64,000 nucleotides of DNA from Ohtaekwangia sp036786105 (GCF_036786105.1 NZ_DAIQRQ010000002.1:124001-188000); one strand, 5' to 3'; shown: positions 54,228 to 63,786, counted from the stretch's first letter. Notes: generated from the letters alone by a model not told the origin. Numbers and translations: made by a program.

Positions 54228-55070
54228 ATGGAGCGTCTATTTTATTTCATCTATCAGTATCGGGCTTTCTTTACGTTTATCGTGCTGGAAGTATTTTGCT
54301 TCTGGCTGGTGGTGGAGAACAATGCATACCAGGGAGCCAAATTCTTCAACTCCTCCAACACCGTAGTTGCTTCCCTCAACAATTTCTCCCAGAGCATCCG
54401 CGATTATTTTTTGCTACGCGATGTAAACACCACACTGGCAGAAGAGAACGCTGCCTTACGCAAGCGGGTAGAACAAAATAACCAGCGTGTGCAATCTTCC
54501 GACAGCGTTGCATCCGTAACGGATTCTTCCTTCATTAAACGCTTCGATTTTATCAGTGCCAAAGTCGTTAACAATCACGTAGATCAATTCAAGAATTTCA
54601 TCACGATTAATAAAGGAAAAGATGCCGGTATAGAGCCCGGCATGGCTGTAATCAGCCCGGGTGGTGTTGTGGGCAAAGTAAAAATGGTTTCCAATCATTA
54701 TGGTGTTGTAACTTCTTTACTGCATATCGATCTGATGGTTTCCGCTTTGCTGAAACGCACCGGGCACTACGGATCGGTGCAATGGGAAGGCCGGGATCCG
54801 CAAATTGTCAAGTTCAAATATATTCCGCGCCACGTGAACCCGATGGTGGGCGATTCGGTTGTTACATCCGGATTCAATGCCATTTTTCCCGAAGGTATAA
54901 TGATCGGAACGATCGTGGATGTGAAGCTGGGCAATGAGGCACTCTCATACGACCTTAGTGTAAAACTTTCGCAAGACTTCCGTAAACTCTCTTATGTTAC
55001 CGTTGTGCGTAGTGTTTTAAAGAACGAACAGGATTCGCTGGAGCATGCCGTAAACGAACTGGAGCGATGA
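54228..55070 (+). CDS. mreC: Rod-shape protein MreC
   Basis: A 280-residue MreC with one N-terminal helix (FFTFIVLEVFCFWLVVENNAY), a coiled coil of Asn/Glu-rich type (LAEENAALRKRVEQNN) and a periplasmic beta-barrel pair (FITINKGKDAGIEPGMAVIS, VGDSVVTSGFNAIFPEGIMI). MreC activates PBP2. The ATG of mreD overlaps its stop by 4 bases. Confidence 0.95.
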   Translation: MERLFYFIYQYRAFFTFIVLEVFCFWLVVENNAYQGAKFFNSSNTVVASLNNFSQSIRDYFLLRDVNTTLAEENAALRKRVEQNNQRVQSSDSVASVTDSSFIKRFDFISAKVVNNHVDQFKNFITINKGKDAGIEPGMAVISPGGVVGKVKMVSNHYGVVTSLLHIDLMVSALLKRTGHYGSVQWEGRDPQIVKFKYIPRHVNPMVGDSVVTSGFNAIFPEGIMIGTIVDVKLGNEALSYDLSVKLSQDFRKLSYVTVVRSVLKNEQDSLEHAVNELER

Positions 55071-55579
55071 ACAGAGGTATAATACTACAGGTTTTTGCTT
55101 TTTTTGTTTATCTGTTCTACCAGGTATTAATCCTGCAGAATGTAGTATTGTTCCACACGGCTTTCTGTTTTCTCTATGTAGTATACCTATTGTTGTTGCC
55201 TGTGGAAACCAATCCGCTGGTGTTGATGGGTATAGGGTTTATGATGGGCTTTGCCGTAGATATGTTCTATGAAAGTATAGGACTTCATGCCTTTGCCTGT
55301 GTACTGATCATGTATCTGCGGAACTATTGGCTTAATTCCATGACACCGCAGGGAGGCTACGATAGCAATACCACCCCTTCTCTGGCTATGGGAGGATTTC
55401 AGTGGTTTGTGATCTATTCTTTGCCTTTGGTGTTTGTGCACCACGCAGTTTTATTTTTTATGGAAGCAGGGGGCTTCGGTATGTTCTGGTTCACACTTTG
55501 GAAAACAATTACCAGTACATTTTTTACCATGCTTGTAATTTTAATCGCACAATTTCTGTTTCCAGGAAGAAGACGATAG
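55067..55579 (+). CDS. mreD: Rod-shape protein MreD
   Basis: A 170-residue membrane protein with five to six helices (LQVFAFFVYLFYQVLILQN, PLVLMGIGFMMGFAVDMFY, FFTMLVILIAQFLF) and the MreD feature GFAVDMFYESIGLHAFAC. Position between mreC and PBP2 settles the call. The 190 bases before PBP2 have no supported gene and only weak -7-like sequences. Confidence 0.9.
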   Translation: MNRGIILQVFAFFVYLFYQVLILQNVVLFHTAFCFLYVVYLLLLPVETNPLVLMGIGFMMGFAVDMFYESIGLHAFACVLIMYLRNYWLNSMTPQGGYDSNTTPSLAMGGFQWFVIYSLPLVFVHHAVLFFMEAGGFGMFWFTLWKTITSTFFTMLVILIAQFLFPGRRR

Positions 55580-55769
55580 GTAACTTTGTACTCGCTTCGC
55601 TGCTCGTCAGCGTTCCGTTAAAAGCGAACCACCTACCTTCTGATCTTTTCCTGAAAACCAAAGACCCACACCCTCGCTCCGCATGTCCCCTATATTTACC
55701 GGCAACAGTGCCATGATGCATTGCTGCCGAAACCTGCAAGCTTTACTTTTTTAAATTGCCTGTACTATT

Positions 55770-57593
55770 ATGAACGAAGGCCGAAAAGAAGTTTTACAAA
55801 TTGTTTTTGTTCTGATAGGAGTAGTTTTCCTGATAAAATTATTCTTCATCCAGATCGTAGAAGACAGCTATAAAAATATGGCGGGTGTTAATGCCATCCG
55901 CAAAGAAATTCAATATCCCATCCGCGGTATTATTAAAGATCGAAACGGTAAACTCATTGTATATAATAACCCGGAGTTCGACCTGATGGTGATCCTGCAC
56001 GAAGTAAAACACTTCGACAGTGTTCGCTTCTGCCATGTGTTTGGCAAAACACAGGATGAGCTTCGCCAGTTGTTTAAAAATTTCTACACCGAGATCAGAA
56101 ACAGAAAAGCAAACCAGTTTCAGCCGTTCCCTTTTCTTCGACAGCTCTCTACATACGATCTGGCGAAGATCCAGGATAATATAGATGAGTTCCCCGGCTT
56201 CTTTATTCAAGACAGAACTACTCGTGCGTATGCAAGCAAGGCGGTGGCCAATGCTATCGGCTATGTAAGTGAAGTATCGAAAAGGCAGCTTGATAACGAC
56301 AAGACCGGTATATATCGCCAGGGTGACTACATGGGGCAAAGCGGCCTCGAAGCATATTACGAAGAATATCTGCGCGGCAAACGCGGTGTAAAATATCTGA
56401 TGCGCAATAAAGATGGTGTAATCAAAGGCTCGTACGAAGACGGTAAATATGATACATTGTCAGTACCCGGCCAGGATCTTGTTTCTACCATAGACCTTAA
56501 CTTGCAAGAGTACGGTGCATTTCTGTTGAACGGTAAAGCGGGAAGTATCATTGCGATCGAACCTTCTTCCGGAGAGATACTCGCCATGATATCCGGACCA
56601 TCGTATGATCCCAATCTCCTTACCGGGAAGAATTATAGCGAGAACTTTGTGATGATCAGCAATGATAGTCTCAAGCCGCTCTTTAACCGCCCGTTGATGG
56701 CGCAGTATCGTCCGGGATCTATATTCAAGATTGCTCAGGCGATGGTGGCATTGCAAGAGGGTGTGATTACTCCAGAGACACGTATCAAATGCGATCGCTC
56801 CATCATCAATTGTCACGGTCCACATTCAAATGAAGATTTGCGCGGTGCTATAGCAAACTCGTGTAATCCGTACTTCCACAATGTACTTCGCAGAATGCTG
56901 AACAAGGGCAAGGCAAACAATCCATTTGATGATACGCGTATAGGCTTGGAAGAATGGAACAAACACATCAGCAGCTTTGGCTTTGGCAAGCGCCTGGGTA
57001 TAGATCTTCCCAATGAAAAGAGAGGTCTGGTGCCAAGCCCTGCTTATTACGATCGCGCTTATCGGGGTCGCCCGTGGAAGTTCTCCAATATATACTCAAT
57101 TGCCATTGGCGAAGGTGAGAACATGGTGGTGCCGTTGCAGATGGCTAACTTTGCGGCAACATTGGCTAATAAAGGATTTTATTATACGCCACACCTGGTA
57201 AAATCCGTTGGCAGCACAGGTATGCCGTTGCCTCAATATTTAGAGAAGCACTACACAACCATTGACTCTGCCAACTTCCGCATAGCACGCGATGCCATGC
57301 AGCGCGTGGTAGAGGCTGGCACAGCACAGTATCGAGCCAAGCTTAAAGATATAGTGGTGTGCGGTAAAACAGGTTCCGTGCAGAATGAACCGAACCCGGA
57401 TCACTCTGTGTTTATAGCGTTTGCTCCGAAAGAAAATCCGAAGATCGCTATATCAGTATATGTAGAATATTCCGGTCAGGGTGGGCGTGCCGCTGCATCT
57501 ATTGCCAGTTTGATGATTGAGAAATATCTCCTCGGCAAAACAGAGCGGCCGAATATAGAAGAGTATGTTTTGAAGGGTAAGTTCCTCCACTAA
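55770..57593 (+). CDS. mrdA: Penicillin-binding protein 2 (elongation transpeptidase)
   Basis: A 607-residue monofunctional class B transpeptidase. One N-terminal helix (EVLQIVFVLIGVVFLIKLFF), the pedestal with RGIIKDRNGKLIVYN and YMGQSGLEAYYEEYLRGKRG, and the catalytic domain: S317-I-F-K320 in YRPGSIFKIAQ, S364-C-N366, and K533-T-G in VCGKTGSVQN. It cross-links new glycan strands made by RodA during elongation. rodA follows after 16 bases. Confidence 0.96.
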   Translation: MNEGRKEVLQIVFVLIGVVFLIKLFFIQIVEDSYKNMAGVNAIRKEIQYPIRGIIKDRNGKLIVYNNPEFDLMVILHEVKHFDSVRFCHVFGKTQDELRQLFKNFYTEIRNRKANQFQPFPFLRQLSTYDLAKIQDNIDEFPGFFIQDRTTRAYASKAVANAIGYVSEVSKRQLDNDKTGIYRQGDYMGQSGLEAYYEEYLRGKRGVKYLMRNKDGVIKGSYEDGKYDTLSVPGQDLVSTIDLNLQEYGAFLLNGKAGSIIAIEPSSGEILAMISGPSYDPNLLTGKNYSENFVMISNDSLKPLFNRPLMAQYRPGSIFKIAQAMVALQEGVITPETRIKCDRSIINCHGPHSNEDLRGAIANSCNPYFHNVLRRMLNKGKANNPFDDTRIGLEEWNKHISSFGFGKRLGIDLPNEKRGLVPSPAYYDRAYRGRPWKFSNIYSIAIGEGENMVVPLQMANFAATLANKGFYYTPHLVKSVGSTGMPLPQYLEKHYTTIDSANFRIARDAMQRVVEAGTAQYRAKLKDIVVCGKTGSVQNEPNPDHSVFIAFAPKENPKIAISVYVEYSGQGGRAAASIASLMIEKYLLGKTERPNIEEYVLKGKFLH

Positions 57594-57609
57594 TAAACGT
57601 TGAAAGAAA

Positions 57610-58881
57610 TTGAGAAGAGACGAAATTATATCGCAGAAACTTGATTGGGTTACCGTACTCATTTATGGTCTCATGGTGTTCTGGGGCTGGCTGAATATAT
57701 ACTCTGCTACCTACGATGAAACTCAATCCATCTTCGATCTGTCGCTAAATTCAGGCAGGCAGATGATGTTCATTATAGCATCCATTGTGTTGATCCTGGC
57801 AATCCTCATCATCGACATGCGCTTTTATGAAACATTTGCCTACTTTATATATGGCGGAGTGTTGTTCCTGTTGTTGCTGGTACCGTTCATCGGTAAAGAG
57901 GTTGGTGGTAACAGGGCGTGGCTGGGCTTTGGATCATTTGGCGTGCAGCCTTCGGAGTTTGCCAAATTTGCAACAGCGCTCGTAGTAGCGAAATATATAG
58001 GCACGATTGGATTTCGCATGGATAACCTGCGGAATCAGATTATACTCTTTGCGATGATAGGAGCTCCTATTTTGTTAATCCTTCTGCAAAAAGACTACGG
58101 TACAGCCATGGTATTTATGGTATTTCTGCTGGTGTTTTACCGCGAAGGCATGTCGCCATTTCTGTTGCTCGTAGGATTGGGTATGGCGGTTATTTTTATA
58201 CTTACACTATTGGTGGAAAACAACTGGATTTTGTTCGGAATAATTGCCGTGGCCTGGGCCATCACTATATATTTCAATCGCAGAAAGAAGATCAAGCGGC
58301 TCATAATCATAACAGCAGGTGCATTAGTACTGGCATTCACCATTACCAGCGTTGAATTTATCTTCAACAACCTGTTGGAAGAACACCACCAGAAACGGGT
58401 AATGGTGTTGATCAACCCGGAGCTTGATCAGTTAGGTGCCGGGTACCACGTATATCAATCGAAAGTAGCGATTGGTAGTGGTGGCTTTTTTGGAAAGGGA
58501 TTTTTGAAAGGCACACAAACGAAGTTGAAATTTGTGCCGGAGCAGTATACCGATTTTATCTTCTGCACTATTGGTGAAGAGCACGGATGGGTAGGAAGCC
58601 TGTTTATGGTGGCGTTGTTTATGGCATTGCTCTTGCGCGTAGTCTATCTGGCCGAGCGACAGAAAAACCGGTTCGCGCGGGTATATGGTTACTCAGTGGC
58701 GTGTATACTATTTTTTCACTTTGCCACGAACATTGCCATGACGATCGGGTTATTCCCGGTAATTGGTATACCATTGCCATTCTTTAGTTATGGAGGTTCC
58801 TCGCTACTGAGTTTTACCGTGTTGCTCTTTATCCTGCTGAAGCTGGATGCACACAGAATGCACGTACTGCAGCGGCTTTGA
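57610..58881 (+). CDS. rodA: Elongation peptidoglycan polymerase RodA
   Basis: A 423-residue SEDS-family glycosyltransferase with about ten transmembrane helices. Conserved blocks: GGNRAWLGFGSFGVQPSEFAK, LLQKDYGTAMVF, YQSKVAIGSGGFFGKGF, TDFIFCTIGEEHGW and PFFSYGGSSLLS. The charged D in LLQKDYG and the E/W in EEHGW match the family's active-site loop. The start is TTG 57610: an in-frame stop lies directly upstream and no ATG fits before the first helix. It ends the mre cluster. Confidence 0.96.
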   Translation: MRRDEIISQKLDWVTVLIYGLMVFWGWLNIYSATYDETQSIFDLSLNSGRQMMFIIASIVLILAILIIDMRFYETFAYFIYGGVLFLLLLVPFIGKEVGGNRAWLGFGSFGVQPSEFAKFATALVVAKYIGTIGFRMDNLRNQIILFAMIGAPILLILLQKDYGTAMVFMVFLLVFYREGMSPFLLLVGLGMAVIFILTLLVENNWILFGIIAVAWAITIYFNRRKKIKRLIIITAGALVLAFTITSVEFIFNNLLEEHHQKRVMVLINPELDQLGAGYHVYQSKVAIGSGGFFGKGFLKGTQTKLKFVPEQYTDFIFCTIGEEHGWVGSLFMVALFMALLLRVVYLAERQKNRFARVYGYSVACILFFHFATNIAMTIGLFPVIGIPLPFFSYGGSSLLSFTVLLFILLKLDAHRMHVLQRL

Positions 58882-58905
58882 TAAGTTTAATTATAGATAC
58901 AAATA

Positions 58906-58931
58906 AAAATCCCGGATGAGCCGGGATTTTT
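58906..58931. terminator. Bidirectional terminator between rodA and frr
   Basis: AAAATCCCGG (58906-58915), ATGAG loop, CCGGGATTTT (58921-58930). A perfect 10-base stem with its own A/T arms makes it work for both convergent genes. Confidence 0.92.
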
Positions 58932-58959
58932 GTTTATGATTATAGCGGTTGATCTTGGA

Positions 58960-59514
58960 CTATACCGTCATGATCTCGGCTTCTTTTTTCTTCATCAGCG
59001 CATCAACCTTTATAATGAAGTCGTCAGTCATCTTTTGAACTTTCTCTTCCGCATTCTTTACATCATCTTCAGACACACCTTTGATCTTCTTCAGTTGTTC
59101 GTTGGTATCCTTGCGGATGTTACGAATGCTCACCTTGCCGTGTTCGCATTCCTGGCCAACTTGCTTTACCAGTTGTTTGCGTCTTTCTTCCGTAAGCATC
59201 GGTATGTTGATGATTACCTGCTGACCATCATTTTGAGGATTCAACCCCAGGTTACCATTGATGATGGCTTTCTCAATTTCCTGGATCATTCCTTTCTCCC
59301 ACGGCTTAACAAAAAGTGTACGGGCATCCGGAGAGGTAACGGAGGCCACTTGGTTCAGTGGTGTCATGGCGCCATAATAACTAACCTGCAAGCCATCCAG
59401 CATAGCGGGGTTGGCTTTGCCGGCACGGATCTTTGTAAGCTCATGACCAACGTGATTTAATGCCTTGGTCATCGATTCGCGGGCATCTTCCAGATATAGT
59501 TCAATCTCTTCCAT
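58960..59514 (-). CDS. frr: Ribosome recycling factor
   Basis: A 184-residue RRF. The N-terminal helix region has LTKIRAGKANPAMLDGLQV, and the C-terminal coiled coil has VSIRNIRKDTNEQLKK. With EF-G it splits the ribosome after termination. It follows pyrH by 52 bases, a common pair in bacteria (pyrH-frr). Confidence 0.97.
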   Translation of the reverse strand: MEEIELYLEDARESMTKALNHVGHELTKIRAGKANPAMLDGLQVSYYGAMTPLNQVASVTSPDARTLFVKPWEKGMIQEIEKAIINGNLGLNPQNDGQQVIINIPMLTEERRKQLVKQVGQECEHGKVSIRNIRKDTNEQLKKIKGVSEDDVKNAEEKVQKMTDDFIIKVDALMKKKEAEIMTV

Positions 59515-59543
59515 AAAAGAAAATATGAGTATGAGTTCGTTTA

Positions 59544-59578
59544 CAAATTTAGATTCGTGATGTTAATTAGCTGATCAA
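59544..59578 (-). promoter_or_regulatory. Internal promoter for frr
   Basis: Minus strand: TAAATTTG (plus 59544-59551), exact -7 match, 29 bases before the frr ATG, with TTG (plus CAA 59576-59578) 24 bases further upstream at the end of pyrH. Confidence 0.45.
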
Positions 59579-60274
59579 CGTACCAGCTTCTTCACCATTC
59601 ACCACTTTCAATAAATTACCTTTCTTGTTCATATCGAAAACAATGATCGGCAACTTGTTTTCTTTGCAAAGAGTAAAGGCAGTCATGTCCATAATGTTGA
59701 GATTTTTCTCATACGCTTCCTGGAACGACAGCTTGCTATAACGCACAGCATCCGGAAACTTTTCCGGGTCTTTAGTATAAACACCATCTACACGTGTGCC
59801 TTTGAGCACCACGTTTGCCTGCACTTCAATAGCGCGTAAGCTGGCTGTAGAGTCTGTTGTGAAGTATGGATTACCAATACCCGCACCGAAAATAACGATT
59901 CTTCCTTTTTCCAGGTGGCGTATTGCCCGGCGTCTGATGAATGGCTCGCACACCTGTTCCATTTTTATACCAGCCATGAGGCGGGTAAACATACCATGAC
60001 GTTCGAGCGCACTTTGCAATGCCATAGCATTGATCACCGTAGCCAGCATACCCATGTAGTCGCCCTGCACACGGTCTATACCCAGCGCCTCTGCCTGGCC
60101 ACCTCTGAAAATATTTCCTCCACCAATTACAATGGCAATTTCTACACCCTGATTCTTGATGGTTCTGATTTCTTCACAATACTGCTCCAGCACATTGGGA
60201 TCGATATTGGTGTTTTTGGAAGATCCTTGCAATGCTTCACCACTGAGTTTGAGGAGGATACGCTTATACTTCAT
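59567..60274 (-). CDS. pyrH: Uridylate kinase
   Basis: A 235-residue bacterial UMP kinase of the amino acid kinase fold: KRILLKLSGEALQG at the start, VIGGGNIFRGG, the DRVQGDYMGMLATVINAMA block, and GTRVDGVYTKDPEKFP. It makes UDP from UMP. Transcribed ahead of frr. Confidence 0.97.
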   Translation of the reverse strand: MKYKRILLKLSGEALQGSSKNTNIDPNVLEQYCEEIRTIKNQGVEIAIVIGGGNIFRGGQAEALGIDRVQGDYMGMLATVINAMALQSALERHGMFTRLMAGIKMEQVCEPFIRRRAIRHLEKGRIVIFGAGIGNPYFTTDSTASLRAIEVQANVVLKGTRVDGVYTKDPEKFPDAVRYSKLSFQEAYEKNLNIMDMTAFTLCKENKLPIIVFDMNKKGNLLKVVNGEEAGTLIS

Positions 60275-60487
60275 TCGTATGTTGGGTTGATTATACAGCG
60301 AAATTGGCGCAATATATTCAAAGCACAGGGCTTTCTAAAATTCCGCAACAAAGTACGGGAAATGAAATATGGGATTTTTTTACTGTTCGGCCATGCATTT
60401 GGTATACGCACGGAAGGGAGGGTGCTTCAAGAGTCCAGCCGGAGTTTAATACACCGTTAGCCCTACACGCCCGGTTATTGGCTGCGT

Positions 60488-60982
60488 TTAGAACTCGATC
60501 AACACCTGATTTTTTTCTACGCTATCGCCTTTCTTCACTTTCACATTTTTAACCGTTCCCTCGCCTGGCGATTTGATGATGTTCTCCATCTTCATCGCTT
60601 CCAGTATCAGCAACGGATCGTTTTGCTTTACAACATCGCCGGCTTTCACTTTCAGATCAATGATCAGCCCGGGCATAGGGGCCTTTAATAAATTCATCTT
60701 GCCAGCAGCACCGTTGGCCATGCCCATCTTTTCCAGCAACAAGTCAAATTTATCTTTGAGGGCCACGGTATATATTCTGCCGTTTACTTTAATCGTAAAG
60801 GTTTTGGTGGCGGCATCGGTCTTTACCACTTCAGCACGATAACTTTTCTGTTCATACAAAATATGAAAATATCCATCGCCAACCTTTACCAGGTCCCAGC
60901 TCAGAGGACTTCCGTTAACTGTAAATCCATCATCGGAAGAAGCGATATCGAAATTCTTTTTGTTGACTGTAGCCTTGAACAT
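60488..60982 (-). CDS. Biotin carboxyl carrier protein / acyl-CoA carboxylase biotin subunit
   Basis: A 164-residue protein with a C-terminal biotinyl domain (about 90-164) carrying the biotinylation motif EAMKMEN. The N-terminal half reads as a small beta domain (FKATVNKKNFDIASSDD). The form resembles the biotin subunit that Bacteroidota pair with a propionyl- or methylmalonyl-type carboxyltransferase, rather than AccB, whose N-terminus differs; the carboxylase partners are not in the window. On the minus strand GTTGAATT plus TAATTTG upstream is a near-promoter, one base short of the consensus. Confidence 0.85.
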   Translation of the reverse strand: MFKATVNKKNFDIASSDDGFTVNGSPLSWDLVKVGDGYFHILYEQKSYRAEVVKTDAATKTFTIKVNGRIYTVALKDKFDLLLEKMGMANGAAGKMNLLKAPMPGLIIDLKVKAGDVVKQNDPLLILEAMKMENIIKSPGEGTVKNVKVKKGDSVEKNQVLIEF

Positions 60983-61095
60983 ATCCTAAAATTATTGCAC
61001 CCGTAAATGTGCAAATTATTCCCGATAAGGATAAGTAATTCAACGATTTCGATTCAGGCAGGCGGTCCAGTAATTCCGGTTGCTGACAATCTTTT

Positions 61096-61127
61096 TTGCA
61101 AAATCGGTTTTTATGCTTTTAACTTTG
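61096..61127 (+). promoter_or_regulatory. Promoter for the TPP-riboswitch transcript
   Basis: TTG (61096-61098), 21 bases, then TAACTTTG (61120-61127), an exact match. The start of transcription would fall just before the riboswitch aptamer. Confidence 0.72.
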
Positions 61128-61137
61128 TGCTGTCGAA

Positions 61138-61222
61138 AGACGAGGGGTGCCTTAATATAACGGGCTGAGATTATACCCAATGAACCTGATGCCGGTAATG
61201 CGGCCGAAGGGAGGCAAGGTTA
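61138..61222 (+). promoter_or_regulatory. TPP riboswitch (THI element)
   Basis: The TPP aptamer signatures occur in order: GGGGTGCC (61145-61152), GGGCTGAGATTATACCC (61162-61178), GAACCTGATGCCGGTAATG (61182-61200) and CGAAGGGAGGC (61205-61215). TPP binding would repress the TonB-dependent receptor. Downstream, GGTTAAAC (61218-61225) and GTTTAAACC near 61255-61263 can pair, a possible expression platform just before the ATG; which state forms it is not decided here. Confidence 0.95.
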
Positions 61223-61277
61223 AACGTACGCAGAGCATTCCCCTGTGCGCTGTTAGTTTAAACCACATTTTAAAAAA

Positions 61278-63734
61278 ATGTACAAGGTAATTTTTATGGC
61301 AGCAACGGTGCTGTTGTCGTTGCGCGTGCATGCGCAGGAGTTTTCGGTTACGGGAAGCGTTCGTGATTCCCGGAGCAATCAGTTATTAACAGGCGCATCG
61401 CTGCAACTGGAAGGCACGAATTATATAGCCGTGAGCGATGCCTTTGGAAGGTACCGGTTTGAAAAAATACCGGCAGGCGAATATACCCTGATGACACGCT
61501 TTATCGGATATGCTGATAAAACGGAGAAAGTAAATGTATCTTCTAACACTGAGCTTAACGTTCGTCTCGAAGAAACCTTTGTGATGACCGATGAAGTAGT
61601 AGTATCCGCTACGCGTGCCGATGAAAAGACCCCGGCTACATTTACAAACGTAAACAAGGACGCCATCCAGAAGCAAAACTTCGGGCAGGATTTACCTTTA
61701 TTGCTCAACTGGACTCCATCTGCCGTAACAACTTCCGATGCAGGTGCTGGTGTAGGCTATACCGGCATTCGCATTCGCGGAAGCGATGCCACGCGCATCA
61801 ATGTAACGGTAAATGGTATACCCTATAACGATGCAGAGTCGCTCGGAACATTTTGGGTGGATGTGCCAGATATAGCAGCATCGTCACAAAGTGTACAAGT
61901 GCAACGTGGTGTGGGTACATCTACCAATGGCGGTGGTGCATTTGGTGCCACTATAAATTTGCAAACCAACACTCGCAATGACAAGCCGTATGCTACCATT
62001 ATGTCATCGGCAGGTTCGTTTGGAACGTTTCGTAACAGTGCATCTTTTGGTACAGGGTTATTGGACGATCATTGGGTAATTGACGGACGTGTTTCAAAAA
62101 TTGTATCCGATGGTTTTATAGACCGCGCCACTTCCGATCTGCAATCGTATTATTTCTCCGCCGGATATTATGCGGGCAATACGATGATCAAAGCCATCAC
62201 CTTCGGTGGCAAAGAGCGAACATACCAGGCGTGGTATGGCGTGCCGCAATCGCGCCTCAACAACGATGTAGAGGCCATGCTCACTACCGCTTCCAACGAA
62301 GGATGGAACGAAGCACAAACGCAGAATTTGCTGAACTCCAACAGTCGTACATTCAATCCCTATACTTATAAAAACCAGGTGGATGATTATCGCCAGGATC
62401 ATTATCAGCTGCATTTCTCACAACATATAGCCGATGGTTTTTCAGCAAACGTATCGCTGCACTATACACCGGGTAAGGGCTATTATGAAGAATATCGGTA
62501 CAATCAAAAATTCTCGAGCTATGGATTATCACCGGTGGTAATTGGCGATTCCACGATTCAATCAACCGATCTTGTGCGCAGGCGTTGGCTGAACAATGAT
62601 TTTTATGGATTTACCTATTCGCTCAACTACGAGAAGAATAAAGTGAATGCTATACTGGGCGGTGCATGGAATCGCTACGATGGCGATCATTATGGTCAGA
62701 TTATCTGGGCACAGGTATCGCCTGTTCCTACAGAATATCAATACTATTTTAACAATGGCGACAAGCGCGATTTTAATATATATGGTAAAACTACCTATGC
62801 GTTTACCGATCGGCTGAATGGCTATATCGATCTTCAATATCGCAGGGTAACGTATAAGGCGGCCGGTACTGAGAACGAGCAGAATACTATTGCTATTGAT
62901 AAGGAATTTAACTTCTTCAATCCGAAGGCTGGCGTTACATATGCTGTCAATGAAAATCAAACCGTATATGCATCGTATAGTGTAGCAAACCGTGAACCGG
63001 TGCGTGATGATTTTGTGGCTGCCCTTCCGGGACAAGATCCTCGTGCCGAGCGCCTGCATAACCTGGAAGCAGGATATAAAGTAATGGGAAGAACCTATAT
63101 GCTGAAAGCCAACTATTACCTGATGGACTATAAAGACCAGTTGGTACTCACAGGACAATTGAATGATGTGGGAGCTTCCATTCGCACCAATGTGAATAAT
63201 AGTTACCGCATGGGTATAGAGCTGGAAGGGGCGCTTAAAATTTCGGAGCGACTCTCGTGGAATGCGAACGTTACACTGAGCCGCAACAAAATCAAAAATT
63301 TCACAGAAGTATATTACGACTACGGTGCAAACTTCGATGAGTATAACGAGGTGCGCAAGCAATATCACAATACCGACATTTCCTTCTCGCCAAACGTAAT
63401 TGCAGGATCGGGCCTCAACTATAAACCCTTCCGCGGACTGGAAGCTACATTGCTTACCAAATACGTTGGGCGTCAATACCTCGATAATACCTCGAATGCC
63501 AGCCGCAGCATCGGCTCGTATGTAGTGAACGATGTGCGCCTTACGTACACCATTCAACCGACTTTCATGAAAGAGATCGTGTTAAGTTTTCTGCTGAATA
63601 ACATCCTGGCCGAGAAATATGCTTCCAACGGGTATACCTGGGGTTATGCGGCCGGTACGCAATTGTACCGCGAGAACTATTATTATCCCCAGGCCGGGCG
63701 GAATTTTATGGCTATGCTAACGTTGAAGTTTTAA
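61278..63734 (+). CDS. TonB-dependent receptor, probable thiamine uptake
   Basis: An 818-residue outer-membrane receptor. Signal peptide (to RVHAQ), an N-terminal carboxypeptidase-like beta-sandwich (FSVTGSVRDSRSNQLLTGAS, about 20-100), a plug (VVSATRADEKTPATF, IRIRGSDATRINVTVNGIP, QVQRGVGTSTNGGGAFG) and a 22-strand barrel ending in the C-terminal aromatic FMAMLTLKF. TPP-riboswitch control strongly suggests import of thiamine or a thiamine precursor, as in known TPP-regulated Bacteroidota receptors; the ligand is inferred from regulation. The start is ATG 61278. Confidence 0.93.
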   Translation: MYKVIFMAATVLLSLRVHAQEFSVTGSVRDSRSNQLLTGASLQLEGTNYIAVSDAFGRYRFEKIPAGEYTLMTRFIGYADKTEKVNVSSNTELNVRLEETFVMTDEVVVSATRADEKTPATFTNVNKDAIQKQNFGQDLPLLLNWTPSAVTTSDAGAGVGYTGIRIRGSDATRINVTVNGIPYNDAESLGTFWVDVPDIAASSQSVQVQRGVGTSTNGGGAFGATINLQTNTRNDKPYATIMSSAGSFGTFRNSASFGTGLLDDHWVIDGRVSKIVSDGFIDRATSDLQSYYFSAGYYAGNTMIKAITFGGKERTYQAWYGVPQSRLNNDVEAMLTTASNEGWNEAQTQNLLNSNSRTFNPYTYKNQVDDYRQDHYQLHFSQHIADGFSANVSLHYTPGKGYYEEYRYNQKFSSYGLSPVVIGDSTIQSTDLVRRRWLNNDFYGFTYSLNYEKNKVNAILGGAWNRYDGDHYGQIIWAQVSPVPTEYQYYFNNGDKRDFNIYGKTTYAFTDRLNGYIDLQYRRVTYKAAGTENEQNTIAIDKEFNFFNPKAGVTYAVNENQTVYASYSVANREPVRDDFVAALPGQDPRAERLHNLEAGYKVMGRTYMLKANYYLMDYKDQLVLTGQLNDVGASIRTNVNNSYRMGIELEGALKISERLSWNANVTLSRNKIKNFTEVYYDYGANFDEYNEVRKQYHNTDISFSPNVIAGSGLNYKPFRGLEATLLTKYVGRQYLDNTSNASRSIGSYVVNDVRLTYTIQPTFMKEIVLSFLLNNILAEKYASNGYTWGYAAGTQLYRENYYYPQAGRNFMAMLTLKF

Positions 63735-63743
63735 TTCTTCTTT

Positions 63744-63786
63744 AATAAACCTTCCGGGGCTTTACACCTGGAAGGTTTATTCCTTA
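63744..63786 (+). terminator. Hairpin terminator after the TonB-dependent receptor
   Basis: AATAAACCTTCC (63744-63755) and GGAAGGTTTATT (63770-63781) form a perfect 12-base stem around a 14-base loop; the tail is only moderately T-rich (CCTTAATTT). Confidence 0.75.

Noticed and set aside
62562..63557. 331-codon open frame on the minus strand
   Set aside because: Lies wholly antisense to the TonB-dependent receptor gene, has erratic amino acid composition and no family pattern; a shadow of the receptor's codon use.
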